The position numbers and the translations under genes were made by a program. Positions 52,801-62,226 of a DNA stretch of 64,000 nucleotides are shown one piece after another. How positions within the stretch are numbered: position 1 is the first letter of the stretch; every line of letters begins with the position of its first letter. This DNA is from Streptomyces sp. NBC_00440. Lineage in GTDB: Bacteria; Actinomycetota; Actinomycetes; Streptomycetales; Streptomycetaceae. The stretch covers positions 1,101,501 to 1,165,500 of the forward strand of contig NZ_CP107921.1 of the NCBI RefSeq assembly GCF_036014215.1, in the 5' to 3' direction. The notes under the pieces were generated by a model. It was not told the origin of the DNA and did no database searches. It saw only the letters and a program-made list of their open reading frames with translations.

Positions 52801-53699
52801 GAAGGCTCCTGACGGGGCTCCAGGTCGGCGAGCCAGAGGCGCTGGAGCATGTGCCAGTCCTCCGGGTGCTCGGCGATTCCGGTGGCGAAGGCGTCGGCGA
52901 GCGCCTGCGCCATCACCGAGGTCTTCTCGGGGCGCGTACCCGAGGCGGGTACGTCCACCGGGGGATGGACACGGCCGCGCATCACCGGCGAACCGTCGTA
53001 CCAGAGCGTGACGGGCAGCAGCAGCGCTCCGGTCTGCTGGGCGAGCAGCGCGGGGCCCGCGGGCATCCGGGTCGCCTCGCCGAAGAACTGGACCTCGACG
53101 CCCGATGCGGAGAGGTCGCGGTCGGCGACCAGGCAGACCAGACCGCCGTCCCGCAGCCGCCTGGCCAGCGTGCCGAAAGCGGAGCCGCCGGTGTGCGGCA
53201 GGACCTCCATGCCCAGGCCCTCGCGGTAGGCGACGAACCGGTCGTAGAGGGTCTCGGGCTTGAGCCGCTCGGCGACCGTGGTGAACGGCACCCCCAGCTT
53301 CGTGGTGACCCAGGCGCCCGCGAGGTCGTAATTGCCCATGTGCGGAAGGGCGAGTATGACGCCCTTCCCGGCGGCCAGGCAGTCCGTCAGATGGTGGATA
53401 TCGTCGACGTCGAAGCCATTGCGGACCCGGTCGGCGCTCCACGCGGGCAGCCGGAAGGACTCCATCCAGTACCGCATGTACGAGCGCATCCCGGCCCGGG
53501 ACAGCTCGGCCAGCCGGTCGGCGCCGGCGCCGGGCACCACCCTGGACAGGTTGGATTCGAGCCGCAGCACGCTCTTGCCGCGCCGCTTCCAGACCGTGTC
53601 CGCGATACGCCTGCCCAGCCCCGTGGCGACCGGTTCGGGCAGCTTCTTGACCGCGCCCCAGCCGAGTCCGTACAGGGCGTCCGTCACTCGCTCCCTCAT
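52797..53699 (-). CDS. patA: Phosphatidylinositol mannoside acyltransferase
   Basis: A 300-residue member of the LpxL/HtrB lysophospholipid acyltransferase family. The HX4D catalytic motif is in LALPHMGNYDLAG; later blocks are GGSAFGTLARRLRDGG, LVADRDLSASGVEVQFFG and RMPAGPALLAQQTGA. PatA transfers a palmitoyl group to the mannose of PIM. Start at 53699 overlaps the pgsA stop by four bases. Confidence 0.93.
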   Translation of the reverse strand: MRERVTDALYGLGWGAVKKLPEPVATGLGRRIADTVWKRRGKSVLRLESNLSRVVPGAGADRLAELSRAGMRSYMRYWMESFRLPAWSADRVRNGFDVDDIHHLTDCLAAGKGVILALPHMGNYDLAGAWVTTKLGVPFTTVAERLKPETLYDRFVAYREGLGMEVLPHTGGSAFGTLARRLRDGGLVCLVADRDLSASGVEVQFFGEATRMPAGPALLAQQTGALLLPVTLWYDGSPVMRGRVHPPVDVPASGTRPEKTSVMAQALADAFATGIAEHPEDWHMLQRLWLADLEPRQEPS

Positions 53700-54370
53700 A
53701 CCGCCTCGCCGCCGTGCGCGGATGCCGCGGCAGCTGCCGCGGCATCGGCCTCCGCGGACTCCCTGCGTACGGTGACCACCCGCTGCACCAGGGTGATCAG
53801 GCTGCCCACCGCCACGATCCACAGCGCGATCGGCAGCAGGATCTGGATCCCGGGCACCCCGAACTTGTGCAGCCCGGCCAAACCGGCGGCGACGAGCGAG
53901 ATGACCAGCCGCTCGGCCCGCTCGATCAGCCCGTTCACCGCGACCGGCAGCCCGATCGACTCGCCGCGGGCCTTGGTGTACGAGACCACCTGGCCGCTCG
54001 CGAGGCAGAAGAGGGCGACCGCGCACAGCATGTTGTTGTCACCGGTGCCCGCGTACCAGAGGGCGAGCCCGGAGAAGATCGCCCCGTCCGCGACCCGGTC
54101 GAGGGTCGAGTCGAGGAAGGCCCCCCAGCGGCTCGAAATCCCGGCCTGGCGCGCCATGTTGCCGTCGACGAGGTCGGAGAAGACGAAGAGCGTGATGACG
54201 ATCGTGCCCCAGAAGAACTCTCCCCTGGGGAAGAAGACCAGCGCACCCGCCATCACCCCGGCCGTACCGGTCAGCGTCACCGCGTCGGGGCTGACCCCGA
54301 TCCGGAGCAGAAACGAGGCGAACGGCGTGAGGACACGCGTAAAGAATGCACGCGCGTACTTGTTCAGCAT
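53696..54370 (-). CDS. pgsA: CDP-alcohol phosphatidyltransferase (phosphatidylinositol phosphate synthase)
   Basis: A 224-residue integral membrane enzyme with about six helices. The CDP-alcohol motif is complete: Asp66, Asp69, Gly70, Ala73, Arg74, Gly83, Asp87 and Asp91 (SDLVDGNMARQ, WGAFLDSTLDR). Location upstream of patA-pimA indicates the inositol-1-phosphate-using actinobacterial enzyme (PIPS) rather than PgsA for phosphatidylglycerol. The C-terminal tail is Ala/Glu rich. Divergent from the EF-G paralogue, with 272 bases between. Confidence 0.92.
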   Translation of the reverse strand: MLNKYARAFFTRVLTPFASFLLRIGVSPDAVTLTGTAGVMAGALVFFPRGEFFWGTIVITLFVFSDLVDGNMARQAGISSRWGAFLDSTLDRVADGAIFSGLALWYAGTGDNNMLCAVALFCLASGQVVSYTKARGESIGLPVAVNGLIERAERLVISLVAAGLAGLHKFGVPGIQILLPIALWIVAVGSLITLVQRVVTVRRESAEADAAAAAAASAHGGEAV

Positions 54371-54642
54371 GGCCTTCCCGGGGGGTTGGTGAGCCGCGCG
54401 GCCCCATTGGCCACCCGGCGGGCCCATCGTAGCCAGGACCGCGGACCTCCACCGCCGGGCCCTGTCGCGGCGGGTGACGGGCGGGGGCCGGGCAGACGCC
54501 GGAGCCGCACGTATGGACGCGCCGCGGCCCGAGTGGAAAGCTCGAATGACCGCGGGCGTCACCGGTGCCGCCACGCTTCCCGGCCCTGTGTCCGCTCCGT
54601 TTCTCACCGTGCAACGTCCCTCATCACACGGGAGGCACACTC

Positions 54643-56868
54643 ATGGGCGACAAGGCGAGCACACACCCCGGGGCCGCCGGCAGAGTGACGACGGCCGGCC
54701 GGCCCGCTTCCGTACGGAACGTGGTCCTGGTCGGCCACAGCGGATCCGGCAAGACCACGCTGGTCGAGGCCCTGGCGCTGACCGCAGGAGCGGTCACCCG
54801 GGCCGGCCGCGTGGAGGACGGCCAGACCGTCTCCGACTACGACGAGATCGAACAGCGCAGGCAGCGGTCGGTCCAGCTCTCGCTCGTCCCCGTCGAGTGG
54901 GACGGCATCAAGATCAATCTGCTCGACACACCTGGTTACGCCGATTTCGTCGGCGAGCTGCGGGCCGGTCTGCGCGCTGCGGACGCCGCCCTGTTCGTCG
55001 TGTCGGCCGCCCAGGACGCGGACAGCGTCGACGGCGCGACGCGCGCCGTCTGGGAGGAGTGCGCGGCCGTCGGGATGCCGCGGGCCATCGTGGTCACCCA
55101 TCTGGACACGGCCCGCACCGGCTACGCGGAACTGACCCGGCTGTGCGGCCGGATCTTCGGCGGCGACGACCCCGACGCGGTGCTCCCCCTGTACCTCCCG
55201 CTGTACGGATCGCCGGGGCCGGACGGGCACGTCCCGGTGACCGGGCTTGCCGGGCTGCTCACCCGGCGGCTGTCCGGTTACGCCTCGGGAGAGCGTACGG
55301 AGAGCGAGCCCGGCGAGGCCGAGCTGCCGCCGATGGAGGAGGCCCGCAACCGGCTGATCGAGGGGATCATCGCCGAGAGCGAGGACGAGACCCTGATGGA
55401 CCGCTATCTCGGCGGCGAGGAGATCGACGTCGGGACGGTGATCGCGGATCTGGAGCGGGCGGTCGCCCGCGGTGTCTTCCACCCGGTGCTCGCCGCCGCG
55501 CCCGCGGTGTCCGGCGGACGGCAGGGGCTCGGCACCGTCGAACTGCTCGAACTGATCACCCGCGGCTTCCCCGCACCGCCCGAGCGGGAGGCCCCGGCGG
55601 TCACCACCCCGGAGGGCGCCCCGCACGCCGCGGCGAGCTGCGACCCGTGCGGGCCGCTGGTCGCCGAGGTGATCAAGACGGCATCCGATCCCTATGTGGG
55701 CCGGCTCTCCCTCGTACGGGTCTTCTCCGGGACCCTGCGGCCCGACGAGACGGTGCATGTGGCCGGGCACAGCCAGCCGGGCCACGGCCGCGCCGGCCTG
55801 GACGGCGGCGACGACCGTGACACGGACGAACGCGTCGGCGCGCTCTCGGCACCCTTCGGACGACGGCAGAGCCCGCTGCACGAGTGCATCGCGGGAGACA
55901 TCGCCTGCGTCGCGGGGCTGAGCCGCGCGGAGACCGGCGACACGCTGTCCGGCAAGGACGACCCGATGGTGATGGAGGCGTGGACGCTGCCGGAGCCGCT
56001 GCTCCCGCTCGCCGTCGCCGCCCATGGCAAGGCGGACGAGGACAAGCTCTCGCTGGGGCTCACCCGGCTGGTCACCGAGGATCCGACCATGCGTCTGGAG
56101 CAGAACCCGGACACCCACCAGCTGGTGCTCTGGTGTCTCGGCGAGGCGCAGCGGGACGTGGCGCTGGAGCGGCTGCAGGGCAGATACGGGGTCCGGGTGG
56201 ACGCCGAGCCGTACCGGGTGTCGCTGCGCGAGACGTTCGGCGGACCGGCCGAGGGGCGCGGCAGGCACGTCAAACAGTCCGGCGGCCACGGCCAGTTCGC
56301 GATCTGCGCGATCGAGGTCGCCCCGCTGCCCTCCGGATCGGGGATCGAGTTCGTCGACCGGGTCGTCGGCGGTTCGGTGCCCCGCCAGTTCATCCCGTCC
56401 GTCGAGAAGGGCGTACGCGCGCAGGCGGCCCGGGGCGTCGCGGCCGGGCACCCGCTGGTCGACGTCCGTATCACCCTCCGGGACGGCAAGGCCCACTCCG
56501 TGGACTCCTCGGACGCGGCGTTCCAGACGGCGGGCGCGCTGGCCCTGCGGGAGGCGGCGGACCGGGCCCCGATCCATCTCCTGGAGCCCGTGATCTCGGT
56601 CCGGGTGCTGGTGCCCGACGACTTCGTGGGCCCGGTGATCAGCGATCTCTCCGGGCGGCGCGGCCGGGTGGTGGGCACCGAGCAGACGGTGCCGGGCCGC
56701 ACCCTGGTCCGGGCCGAGGTCCCGGAGATCGAGATCGGGCGGTACGCCGTCGATCTGCGGTCGCTCTCGCACGGCACCGGGCGGTTCACACGCTCGTACG
56801 TACGCCATGAGCCGATGCCCCCGCAGGTGGCCGACCGGGTGCGCGATCAGGCGTACACCGGTTCGTAG
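54643..56868 (+). CDS. Elongation factor G-like protein EF-G2
   Basis: A 741-residue EF-G paralogue. G1 is GHSGSGKT (31-38), G3 DTPG (95-98), G4 THLD (152-155; the canonical NKxD is changed) and the switch I RGITI motif is not recognisable (QRRQRSVQLS stands there). Domain II carries a Gly/Asp-rich insert (near residue 385), and domains III-V follow with SGGHGQFAIC, GGSVPRQFIPSVEKG and DLSGRRGRVVG. ATG at 54643 has GGGAGG seven bases upstream. EF-G2 proteins of actinobacteria do not replace the main EF-G and their task is unclear. Not in a str operon; lone gene. Confidence 0.9.
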   Translation: MGDKASTHPGAAGRVTTAGRPASVRNVVLVGHSGSGKTTLVEALALTAGAVTRAGRVEDGQTVSDYDEIEQRRQRSVQLSLVPVEWDGIKINLLDTPGYADFVGELRAGLRAADAALFVVSAAQDADSVDGATRAVWEECAAVGMPRAIVVTHLDTARTGYAELTRLCGRIFGGDDPDAVLPLYLPLYGSPGPDGHVPVTGLAGLLTRRLSGYASGERTESEPGEAELPPMEEARNRLIEGIIAESEDETLMDRYLGGEEIDVGTVIADLERAVARGVFHPVLAAAPAVSGGRQGLGTVELLELITRGFPAPPEREAPAVTTPEGAPHAAASCDPCGPLVAEVIKTASDPYVGRLSLVRVFSGTLRPDETVHVAGHSQPGHGRAGLDGGDDRDTDERVGALSAPFGRRQSPLHECIAGDIACVAGLSRAETGDTLSGKDDPMVMEAWTLPEPLLPLAVAAHGKADEDKLSLGLTRLVTEDPTMRLEQNPDTHQLVLWCLGEAQRDVALERLQGRYGVRVDAEPYRVSLRETFGGPAEGRGRHVKQSGGHGQFAICAIEVAPLPSGSGIEFVDRVVGGSVPRQFIPSVEKGVRAQAARGVAAGHPLVDVRITLRDGKAHSVDSSDAAFQTAGALALREAADRAPIHLLEPVISVRVLVPDDFVGPVISDLSGRRGRVVGTEQTVPGRTLVRAEVPEIEIGRYAVDLRSLSHGTGRFTRSYVRHEPMPPQVADRVRDQAYTGS

Positions 56869-57081
56869 CGGGTTGCGGCCAACAGCCGTGCGGCTGAGCG
56901 GTATCCGGCCGCGCACCGCCCTGCGCCGGACAGCCTTCCGGCGTCCCGTGACGCGCGGGGAGCACCACGGATACGCTGAGGTCACGGCCCGGACGGAAGG
57001 CGCGGGACTGCCCGGGTCCGGCGCAGCAGGTGTGCGGGGCACGGTAGTTGGGAACAGCCGCAGCAGCGGTTGGGTGCGGCG

Positions 57082-58749
57082 ATGGGGGCAGCGGTGGCGA
57101 ACGACGGATTCGATTTCATTCCCGGGGCACAGGTTCCGCTCCAGGGAGCAGCGGGCCAGACCGCCGCGACCCACGCCCTCGCGTCGGCGGCCTACCGGGA
57201 CAGTTCGGTCGAGGACATACTCAAAGCCAACAGCGAGTGGCACAAGACAGTGGTGAAGAAGGGCAAGTTCTCGCTCTTCGAGCCGAATCTGGGCGAGTCC
57301 TTCTCCCGCGCCGTCCAGGTGCGGATGCTCGGTGGCACCCGGAAGGCGCTCATCCAGTCCTTCGGTACCGAGCCCCAGACGGTGGTCGAACACTGCCTGG
57401 CGGCGACCCGTATCCGTAAGGAGCGCGACACCAGGCTGACCATCGTGATGGCCCTCTTCGGACTCGTGTTCCTCCCCGGGCTGCTGATCTGGCTCGGCGT
57501 CTTCCAGCTGCGGCGCACCCTGTCCGGATCCCGGAACCGCAGCATGGGAGCCCTGGGCACCGCGCTGCTTGTGGCTGTCGGCGCACTCGTGGTGCTCTTC
57601 CTCGTCAAGCTGCCGTTCGGCGGCATCGGGGCGCTGTATCTGCGGCTCATGATGGTCGCGCCGGTCATCGGCTGGGTGTGGGCCAAGCGGATCTGCGAGA
57701 AGACGGCCGTTGACCTGCGGTCCCGCTGGGAGAGTCTGCTGTCCGGCGGCGGCATCGGGCCGAAGATCCCCGAGGCCGTACCGCGCAACCCAACCGAGAC
57801 CGCAGCCGAGCAGCTGCGCCAGTCCCTGGCCAAGCTGACGGCCGAGCAGCAGTCCAACTCGGTGTTCTACGCGGGCCCCAAGGGGATACTCGGCATGGGC
57901 ACCCGCTGGGGCAGCTGGCAGCTCGCCGAGGAGCTCGTCCCCCGCGAGGCGGGCACCGAGATCCACGGCTTCCGCAGCTGGGACGTCATCCGGGCCATCC
58001 ACGACCGGCTGCGGATGCTGGAGCGCGGCCCGCTGCACACCGGCGGCTTCCCCACCCCGTCCGTGAAGCACTGGATCGTGGCACCCGTCGGTGAGAACGC
58101 GAGCGAGGTCAGCCGGCCCGACGGGGAGGACGTGGAGGCCTTCCAGATCAAGGGCCACGAGATACAGCGGATCTGCAACGAGCAGCAGTTCGGCAGCGGC
58201 AACCGCCACTATCTGGGCGTGCAGTTCACTCTCTGGGACGGACAGCTGGTGATCACCATGATGATCACGGTGACGGTGCTCCACGAGACGCTGCGGATCG
58301 AGGTCACCGGCCATGCGCTCGGCCCGGTGCACTCGCTCTTCACCACCAAGCCTGCGGCCAAGACCAAGGAGGTCAACAAGGCGGTCAAGTTCTGGGAGAC
58401 GCGGGAGGTGAACCTGCCGCTGGTGGAGACCCCCGAGGTGGTGCGACTGGCCGCGCGGGCCCCGCTGACCTGGTTCCCGCCCGTCCTCGACTTCTGCGGC
58501 GGGAAGATCACGCTGCCCGAGCCGTTCGGGATGCGGCACGCCTGGGCCGACAAGCCCTGGCGGCACCGCTTCATGGCGGACGACGCGATGCGGGCGGCCA
58601 CTCCGGTACTGCGCGCCGTGCACACGGCGGCCATGCGGGTGCTCGACGAGCACGGCGTGAACACCGACTCCTTCACCAATCGCTCGATGGTCCTCAGCGG
58701 ACTGGTGCAGGACCCGACACCGCGCCAGGCCGACGTCTACGACGCCTGA
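57082..58749 (+). CDS. Hypothetical multi-pass membrane protein
   Basis: A 555-residue protein I do not recognise. Residues about 115-145 (LTIVMALFGLVFLPGLLIWLG) and 155-205 (ALGTALLVAVGALVVLFLVKL; MMVAPVIGWVWAKRI) form three to four membrane helices; both flanks are soluble. The long C-terminal half (240-555) has a beta-rich stretch, HYLGVQFTLWDGQLVITMM, and aromatic-rich LTWFPPVLDFCGGK. ATG at 57082 is chosen; TTG at 57070 and GTG at 57094 are also possible, none with a clear ribosome site. It ends at a terminator shared with the HIT gene. Confidence 0.8.
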   Translation: MGAAVANDGFDFIPGAQVPLQGAAGQTAATHALASAAYRDSSVEDILKANSEWHKTVVKKGKFSLFEPNLGESFSRAVQVRMLGGTRKALIQSFGTEPQTVVEHCLAATRIRKERDTRLTIVMALFGLVFLPGLLIWLGVFQLRRTLSGSRNRSMGALGTALLVAVGALVVLFLVKLPFGGIGALYLRLMMVAPVIGWVWAKRICEKTAVDLRSRWESLLSGGGIGPKIPEAVPRNPTETAAEQLRQSLAKLTAEQQSNSVFYAGPKGILGMGTRWGSWQLAEELVPREAGTEIHGFRSWDVIRAIHDRLRMLERGPLHTGGFPTPSVKHWIVAPVGENASEVSRPDGEDVEAFQIKGHEIQRICNEQQFGSGNRHYLGVQFTLWDGQLVITMMITVTVLHETLRIEVTGHALGPVHSLFTTKPAAKTKEVNKAVKFWETREVNLPLVETPEVVRLAARAPLTWFPPVLDFCGGKITLPEPFGMRHAWADKPWRHRFMADDAMRAATPVLRAVHTAAMRVLDEHGVNTDSFTNRSMVLSGLVQDPTPRQADVYDA

Positions 58750-58770
58750 CACCACGCCCCCGGAAACGCA

Positions 58771-58796
58771 AGGGCCCCGGCACCCGCCGGGGCCCT
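58771..58796. terminator. Bidirectional terminator between converging genes
   Basis: An 11-bp perfect stem (58771-58781 with 58786-58796) and an ACCC loop lie between the membrane protein gene and the HIT gene. Confidence 0.8.
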
Positions 58797-58845
58797 GCCT
58801 CCGTCCATGTGCCGGGCTACGCCCCCGTCACCACATACCGGCCGC

Positions 58846-59403
58846 TCAGACCGGCCAGGCCGCGGCCAGCATCGTACGGGTGTCGGCCAGCAGCTGCGGC
58901 AGCACCTTGGTGTGTCCGACGACCGGCATGAAGTTGGTGTCGCCACCCCAGCGCGGCACCACGTGCTGGTGCAGATGGGCCGCGATGCCGGCCCCCGCCG
59001 ACTCCCCCTGGTTCATACCGATGTTGAAGCCGTGCGCACCGGAAGCCGTCCGCAGCGCCGTCATCGCCCGCTTGGTCAGCTCGGCCAGCTCGGCCGTCTC
59101 GGCCGCATCCAGCTCCGTGTAGTCGGCGACATGGCGGAATGGCACGACCATCAGGTGTCCGCCGTTGTACGGGTAGAGGTTGAGCACCGCGTACACATGC
59201 CGGCCGCGCGCCACGACAAGGCCGTCCTCGTCGGACTTCGACGGGATCGAGCAGAACGGACAGTCGTCGTCCGAGCCCGGCCCGCTCGGCTTGTTCTCCC
59301 CCTGGATGTACGCCATCCGGTGGGGGGTCCACAGGCGCTGGAACGCGTCCTGCGTCCCCACTCCGATCTGCTGCTCCGGCTCACTCGTCATGCTGTGCAG
59401 CAT
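58846..59403 (-). CDS. HIT-family nucleotide phosphorylase/hydrolase
   Basis: A 185-residue histidine-triad protein. The HxHxHxx motif is AAHLHQHVVPRW; upstream blocks are CPFCSIPSK, YPYNGGHLMVVPFRHVADY and GFNIGMNQGESAG. The mycobacterial gene in the same place (thrS-HIT-pgsA) is a diadenosine tetraphosphate phosphorylase, so this is the best guess for activity. ATG at 59403 (MLHSMTSEPEQQ) has GGGGGAAG just upstream and is preferred over ATG at 59391. Probably cotranscribed behind thrS only if transcription crosses the channel gene on the other strand; more likely separate. Confidence 0.92.
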   Translation of the reverse strand: MLHSMTSEPEQQIGVGTQDAFQRLWTPHRMAYIQGENKPSGPGSDDDCPFCSIPSKSDEDGLVVARGRHVYAVLNLYPYNGGHLMVVPFRHVADYTELDAAETAELAELTKRAMTALRTASGAHGFNIGMNQGESAGAGIAAHLHQHVVPRWGGDTNFMPVVGHTKVLPQLLADTRTMLAAAWPV

Positions 59404-59470
59404 ATGACTTCCCCCGTTCGCGACGTGTCGCCGGGGCGCGGGCGACGGCGGTCCCGGCGATGCTGGGCGG

Positions 59471-60136
59471 ATGGACGTCCTGATTCCCGGCGAGCGGCTG
59501 CGCCGCTGGGAGGAGCGCACGGAGATTCCGCTCTTCGCGGCCGCGCTGCTCTTCCTCGCCTGTTATGCGGTCCGGGTGCTGGCGCGGGGCGCTGATCCTC
59601 TGCTGCGGGACACCGCACTCGCCGTGGCCCTGGCGGTCTGGCTGGTCTTCGTACTGGACTACGCGGTACGGCTCGTCCTGAGCGGTGAGCGGCTGCGCTT
59701 CCCGCACCGGCACCGGATGGACACACTGGCGGTCATCCTTCCGCTGCTGCGGCTGCTGCGGATCGTGCCGCTCTACAACGCGGTGCAGCAGAAGAGGGAG
59801 CAGCCGCGGCTGAATCTGCAGGCCCGGGTGATCGCGTATGCGGGACTCTCGGCCGTACTGCTCGCTTTCGCCGGGTCGCTCGCCGTCTACAGCTGTGAGC
59901 GCTCGGCGCCGGGCGCCACCATCCGTACCTTCGGCGACGCCGTGTGGTGGGCCGCCGCGACGCTCTCGACGGTCGGCTACGGCGACGTGACCCCCGTGAC
60001 GCCACTGGGACGGGTGATCGCGGTGGCCATGATGGCGTGCGGCATCGCCCTGCTGGGCGCCGTGACGGGATCCTTCTCGTCCTGGCTGTTGCAGACCTTC
60101 CGACGGGACGACGAGGAGAGGCCCCCGGAGAGCTGA
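59471..60136 (+). CDS. Potassium channel family protein
   Basis: A 221-residue ion channel. Helices at about 18-36, 48-68, 85-101 and 117-140 precede a pore loop and last helix (182-205). The potassium selectivity filter is STVGYGD (Thr167-Asp172). Arginines in LLRLLRIVPLYN give a shortened voltage-sensor-like segment, as in small bacterial Kv-like channels. No RCK/TrkA domain is attached. It is divergent from the HIT gene, and its last codons lie within the thrS-side terminator hairpin. Confidence 0.92.
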   Translation: MDVLIPGERLRRWEERTEIPLFAAALLFLACYAVRVLARGADPLLRDTALAVALAVWLVFVLDYAVRLVLSGERLRFPHRHRMDTLAVILPLLRLLRIVPLYNAVQQKREQPRLNLQARVIAYAGLSAVLLAFAGSLAVYSCERSAPGATIRTFGDAVWWAAATLSTVGYGDVTPVTPLGRVIAVAMMACGIALLGAVTGSFSSWLLQTFRRDDEERPPES

Positions 60137-60151
60137 CTCTCCGGGGGCCTC
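60118..60151. terminator. Bidirectional terminator between the channel gene and thrS
   Basis: A perfect 15-bp stem (60118-60132 with 60137-60151) and a CTGA loop. The channel stop codon (60134-60136) is in the loop; the thrS stop is 15 bases away. Confidence 0.85.
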
Positions 60152-60165
60152 ACCGGCCGGGCGGA

Positions 60166-62142
60166 TCAGACCTGTACGCGGTCCGCGACGGCCTGCGCGA
60201 TCTTGGCGATGGCGTCGTCCACCGGGATGCCGTTCTCCTGCGATCCGTCGCGGTACCGGAAGGAGACGGCGCCGTTGGCCATGTCCTCGTCGCCCGCGAT
60301 GATCATGAAGGGCACCTTGGCGCGCTGCTGGTTGCGGATCTTCTTCTGCATCCGGTCCGACGAGGCGTCCACCTCGACCCGCAGCCCCTGCTTGCGCGCC
60401 GTGGCGGCGAACTCCTGGAGGTACGGGATGTGCGCGTCGCCGATCGGGATGCCGACCGCCTGGACAGGCGCCAGCCAGACCGGGAACGCGCCCGCGTAGT
60501 GCTCCAGGAGCACCGCGAAGAAGCGCTCGATGGAACCGAACAGGGCGCGGTGGATCATCACCGGGCGCTGCTTGGTGCCGTCGGGTCCCGTGTACTCCAG
60601 GTCGAAGCGCTCCGGCAGGTTGAAGTCGAGCTGGACGGTCGACATCTGCCAGGTGCGCCCGATGGCGTCCTTGCACTGAACGGAGATCTTCGGCCCGTAG
60701 AACGCGGCGCCGCCCGGGTCCGGGACCAGCGGCAGGCCCTGCTTCTCGGCCACCTGGCGGAGCGTCTCGGTGGCCTCTTCCCAGACCTCGTCCGAGCCGA
60801 CGAACTTCTCCGGGTCCTTGGTGGACAGCTCCAGGTAGAAGTCGGTCAGGCCGTAGTCGCGCAGCAGGTTCAGGACGAAGGTGAGCGTCCTGTCCAGCTC
60901 GTCCGCCATCTGCTCCTTGGTGCAGTAGATGTGCGCGTCGTCCTGGGTGAAGCCGCGCGAGCGGGTCAGGCCGTGCACGACACCCGACTTCTCGTACCGG
61001 TACACCGTGCCGAACTCGAAGAGACGCAGCGGCAGTTCACGGTAGGAGCGGCCGCGCGCATCGAAGATCAGGTTGTGCATCGGGCAGTTCATCGGCTTGA
61101 GGTAGTAGTCCACCCCGTCGTCGAGCTGCATGGGCGGGTACATGCCGTCCGCGTACCAGTCCAGGTGGCCGGACTTCTCGAAGAGCTTGCCCTTGGTGGC
61201 GTGCGGCGAGTAGACGAACTCGTAGCCCTCCTCCTCGTGCCGCTTGCGCGAGTAGTCCTCCATGGCGCGGCGGATGATGCCGCCCTTGGGGTGGAAGACC
61301 GCGAGGCCGGGGCCGATCTCGTCCGGGAACGAGAAGAGGTCCAGCTCGTTGCCGAGCTTGCGGTGGTCCCGCTTGGCGGCCTCCTCCAGGAACTCCAGGT
61401 GCGCCTTGAGCTCGTCCTTGGTGGGCCAGGCGGTGCCGTAGATGCGCTGCAGCATCGGGTTCTTCTCGCTGCCGCGCCAGTACGCGGCGGCGTTCCGCAT
61501 CAGCTTGAAGGCGGGGATGAACCGGGTGGTGGGCAGGTGCGGACCGCGGCAGAGGTCCTTCCAGCAGAGGTCACCGGTCTTCGGGTCGAGGTTGTCGTAG
61601 ATGGTCAGCTCGCCGCCGCCCACCTCGACATCCGCCCCGTCGTCCGCCGAAGCGGAGCCCTTGATCCCGATGAGTTCCAGCTTGTACGGCTCGGATGCCA
61701 GCTCGGCGCGGGCGTCGTCGTCGGTCACCACACGCCGTGAGAAGCGCTGCCCGCGCTTCTGGATCTCCTGCATCTTCTTCTCGATGGCCTTGAGATCCTC
61801 GGGGGTGAACGGCCGCTCGACGTCGAAGTCGTAGTAGAAGCCGTCCTTGACCGGCGGGCCGATGCCGAGCTTCGCGTCGGGGAAGAGCTCCTGCACGGCC
61901 TGTGCCATCACATGCGCGGTGGAGTGGCGCAGGATGTTGAGGCCGTCCTCGGACGAGATCACGACGGGCTCGATCTCGTCGCCGTCGGCCAACGCGTAGG
62001 CCAGGTCCTTCAGCTCACCTGCCACCCGGGCCGCGACGACGGTGCGCTCGCCGGGGAAGAGCTCGGCTGCCGTAGTGCCCGTCGTCACCACGCGCTCTTC
62101 CCGCTCGGAATCGCGATGGATGACCACACGGACGTCTGACAC
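60166..62142 (-). CDS. thrS: Threonyl-tRNA synthetase
   Basis: A 658-residue class II synthetase. N-terminal TGS domain (residues 1-62), editing domain with [17 protein letters not shown] (HxxxH) and the catalytic core with zinc ligands in [14 protein letters not shown], motif 2 [21 protein letters not shown] and motif 3 in the [18 protein letters not shown] block, then the anticodon domain. Complete, so mis-charged serine should be edited. The leader (62143-62226) is too short for a T-box. Confidence 0.97.
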   Translation of the reverse strand: MSDVRVVIHRDSEREERVVTTGTTAAELFPGERTVVAARVAGELKDLAYALADGDEIEPVVISSEDGLNILRHSTAHVMAQAVQELFPDAKLGIGPPVKDGFYYDFDVERPFTPEDLKAIEKKMQEIQKRGQRFSRRVVTDDDARAELASEPYKLELIGIKGSASADDGADVEVGGGELTIYDNLDPKTGDLCWKDLCRGPHLPTTRFIPAFKLMRNAAAYWRGSEKNPMLQRIYGTAWPTKDELKAHLEFLEEAAKRDHRKLGNELDLFSFPDEIGPGLAVFHPKGGIIRRAMEDYSRKRHEEEGYEFVYSPHATKGKLFEKSGHLDWYADGMYPPMQLDDGVDYYLKPMNCPMHNLIFDARGRSYRELPLRLFEFGTVYRYEKSGVVHGLTRSRGFTQDDAHIYCTKEQMADELDRTLTFVLNLLRDYGLTDFYLELSTKDPEKFVGSDEVWEEATETLRQVAEKQGLPLVPDPGGAAFYGPKISVQCKDAIGRTWQMSTVQLDFNLPERFDLEYTGPDGTKQRPVMIHRALFGSIERFFAVLLEHYAGAFPVWLAPVQAVGIPIGDAHIPYLQEFAATARKQGLRVEVDASSDRMQKKIRNQQRAKVPFMIIAGDEDMANGAVSFRYRDGSQENGIPVDDAIAKIAQAVADRVQV

Positions 62143-62226
62143 CGGTCTCTCCTGACTCAGGGGGTGCGCCGGTGGAGCCCGGCGCGCCTGAATCGTACCG
62201 AGACCGGGGCGTGGTTTGCGAAACGG

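Noticed and set aside
54604..58755. A 1383-codon minus-strand open frame across the EF-G2 and membrane protein genes
   Set aside because: It spans two genes and the spacer between them on the other strand, has no domain, and reads as GC-skew shadow.
62143..62226. Possible T-box or threonine attenuator before thrS
   Set aside because: Only 84 bases separate the genes and I see no T-box sequence or specifier stem.
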